5,117 nt of DNA from contig CAAHDV010000144.1 in NCBI GenBank assembly GCA_900770535.1, forward strand, positions 1 through 5,117, given 5' to 3'. The notes beneath the pieces are model-generated. The model saw nothing but the letters and a program-made list of their open reading frames with translations, did not search any database and was not told where the DNA came from. The stretch is from Lachnospiraceae bacterium (lineage in GTDB: Bacteria > Bacillota > Clostridia > Lachnospirales > Lachnospiraceae). The stretch's first letter is position 1, and each line of letters starts with the position of its first letter. Below are positions 4,760 to 5,117 of the stretch, piece after piece. The position numbers were made by a program, and so were the translations under genes.

Positions 4760-5116
4760 TTATTTCCGGAATGCTGCTACCAGTGCCTCTGCATCCTCAT
4801 AGTTCTGTGCCTTCAGCTCACTGATGAACCAGTCGTCAATTCCGTCTACCGCGTTTTTAAAGGAATCAATGTCCAGATCCTCGTAAGGAGTGATGGTCAC
4901 GCCGTTCTTCGTGGTCCAGCGTCTCATGATCTCCTCGTCTCCGGCACGGTTGATCTCACGCTCGTAGCGGGTTGCCAAAGCGCCGCACTCGTCGATGACA
5001 GCCTGCTGCTCTGGTGTCAGCTTGTCGTAGATCTCCTGGTTGATACAGAAGAACAGGCAGTCGTAGTTTGCGTTCCATAAGGAGCAGTACGGCTGTACTT
5101 CCTGTACGCTTGCGGC
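4760..5116 (-). CDS. dctP: TRAP transporter substrate-binding protein DctP, C-terminal part (5' end outside window)
   Basis: The frame is open to the window edge; 118 residues are visible, and the TTG at 4978 is an internal leucine, not a start. The segment LWNANYDCLFFCINQEIYDKL then TPEQQAVIDECGALATRYEREIN is typical of the C-terminal lobe of DctP-family solute receptors, which capture organic acids outside the membrane and deliver them to the DctQM permease. The rest (EEIMRRWTTKNGVTITPY then ALVAAFRK at the end) fits the last helices of the fold. The signal peptide and the carboxylate-binding arginine lie upstream, so the substrate cannot be judged. A strong terminator follows within 34 bases, so this is the last gene of its transcript and any dctQ and dctM genes must lie upstream or elsewhere. 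Confidence 0.85.
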   Translation of the reverse strand, partial: AASVQEVQPYCSLWNANYDCLFFCINQEIYDKLTPEQQAVIDECGALATRYEREINRAGDEEIMRRWTTKNGVTITPYEDLDIDSFKNAVDGIDDWFISELKAQNYEDAEALVAAFRK

Positions 5117-5117
5117 A

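Overview
The window looks like chromosomal DNA of a Gram-positive Firmicute, most likely a Clostridia/Lachnospiraceae gut bacterium. This is inferred from strong GGAGG-type ribosome binding sites, consensus sigma-A promoters, coding sequence of moderate G+C with AT-rich gaps, an MprF-type lipid aminoacyltransferase and an ADLNGLK-type GGDEF protein. No rRNA, tRNA, CRISPR array, insertion sequence or phage gene is visible.

Layout. (1) Positions 1-1948, plus strand: the C-terminal part of an MprF-like phosphatidylglycerol aminoacyltransferase, overlapped by 53 bases by an alpha/beta hydrolase gene. Both end at a hairpin at 1963-1999 that can act as a terminator in both directions. (2) Positions 1949-2304: an AT-rich gap with no normal gene. 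Its minus strand carries a near-perfect sigma-A promoter, a palindrome over the promoter core, a tandem 14-base A-rich repeat and three micro-ORFs with Shine-Dalgarno-like sequences, and it ends at the shared hairpin. It reads as a self-contained transcription unit of roughly 250 nt. (3) Positions 2305-3294, minus: a GAF-like/GGDEF diguanylate cyclase. (4) Positions 3295-3461: a divergent control region with 22-base-spaced repeats. (5) Positions 3462-3761, plus: a 99-aa XRE-family regulator. (6) Positions 3773-4642, minus: a two-gene unit, YgjP-type metallopeptidase then acylphosphatase, facing the XRE gene tail to tail across 11 bases. (7) Positions 4694-5117, minus: a terminator and the C-terminal part of a TRAP transporter substrate-binding protein.

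How the parts may work together. The mprF and hydrolase genes are probably translationally coupled and concern the cell envelope. The XRE protein is placed to control itself and the diguanylate cyclase; this is inferred from the divergent arrangement and the repeats over the cyclase promoter. An 11-base piece of that repeat recurs inside the small transcription unit. The best candidate for something undescribed is that unit at about 1956-2247, which could be a small RNA or micropeptide locus. No encoded protein there is recognisable, so its function is open.
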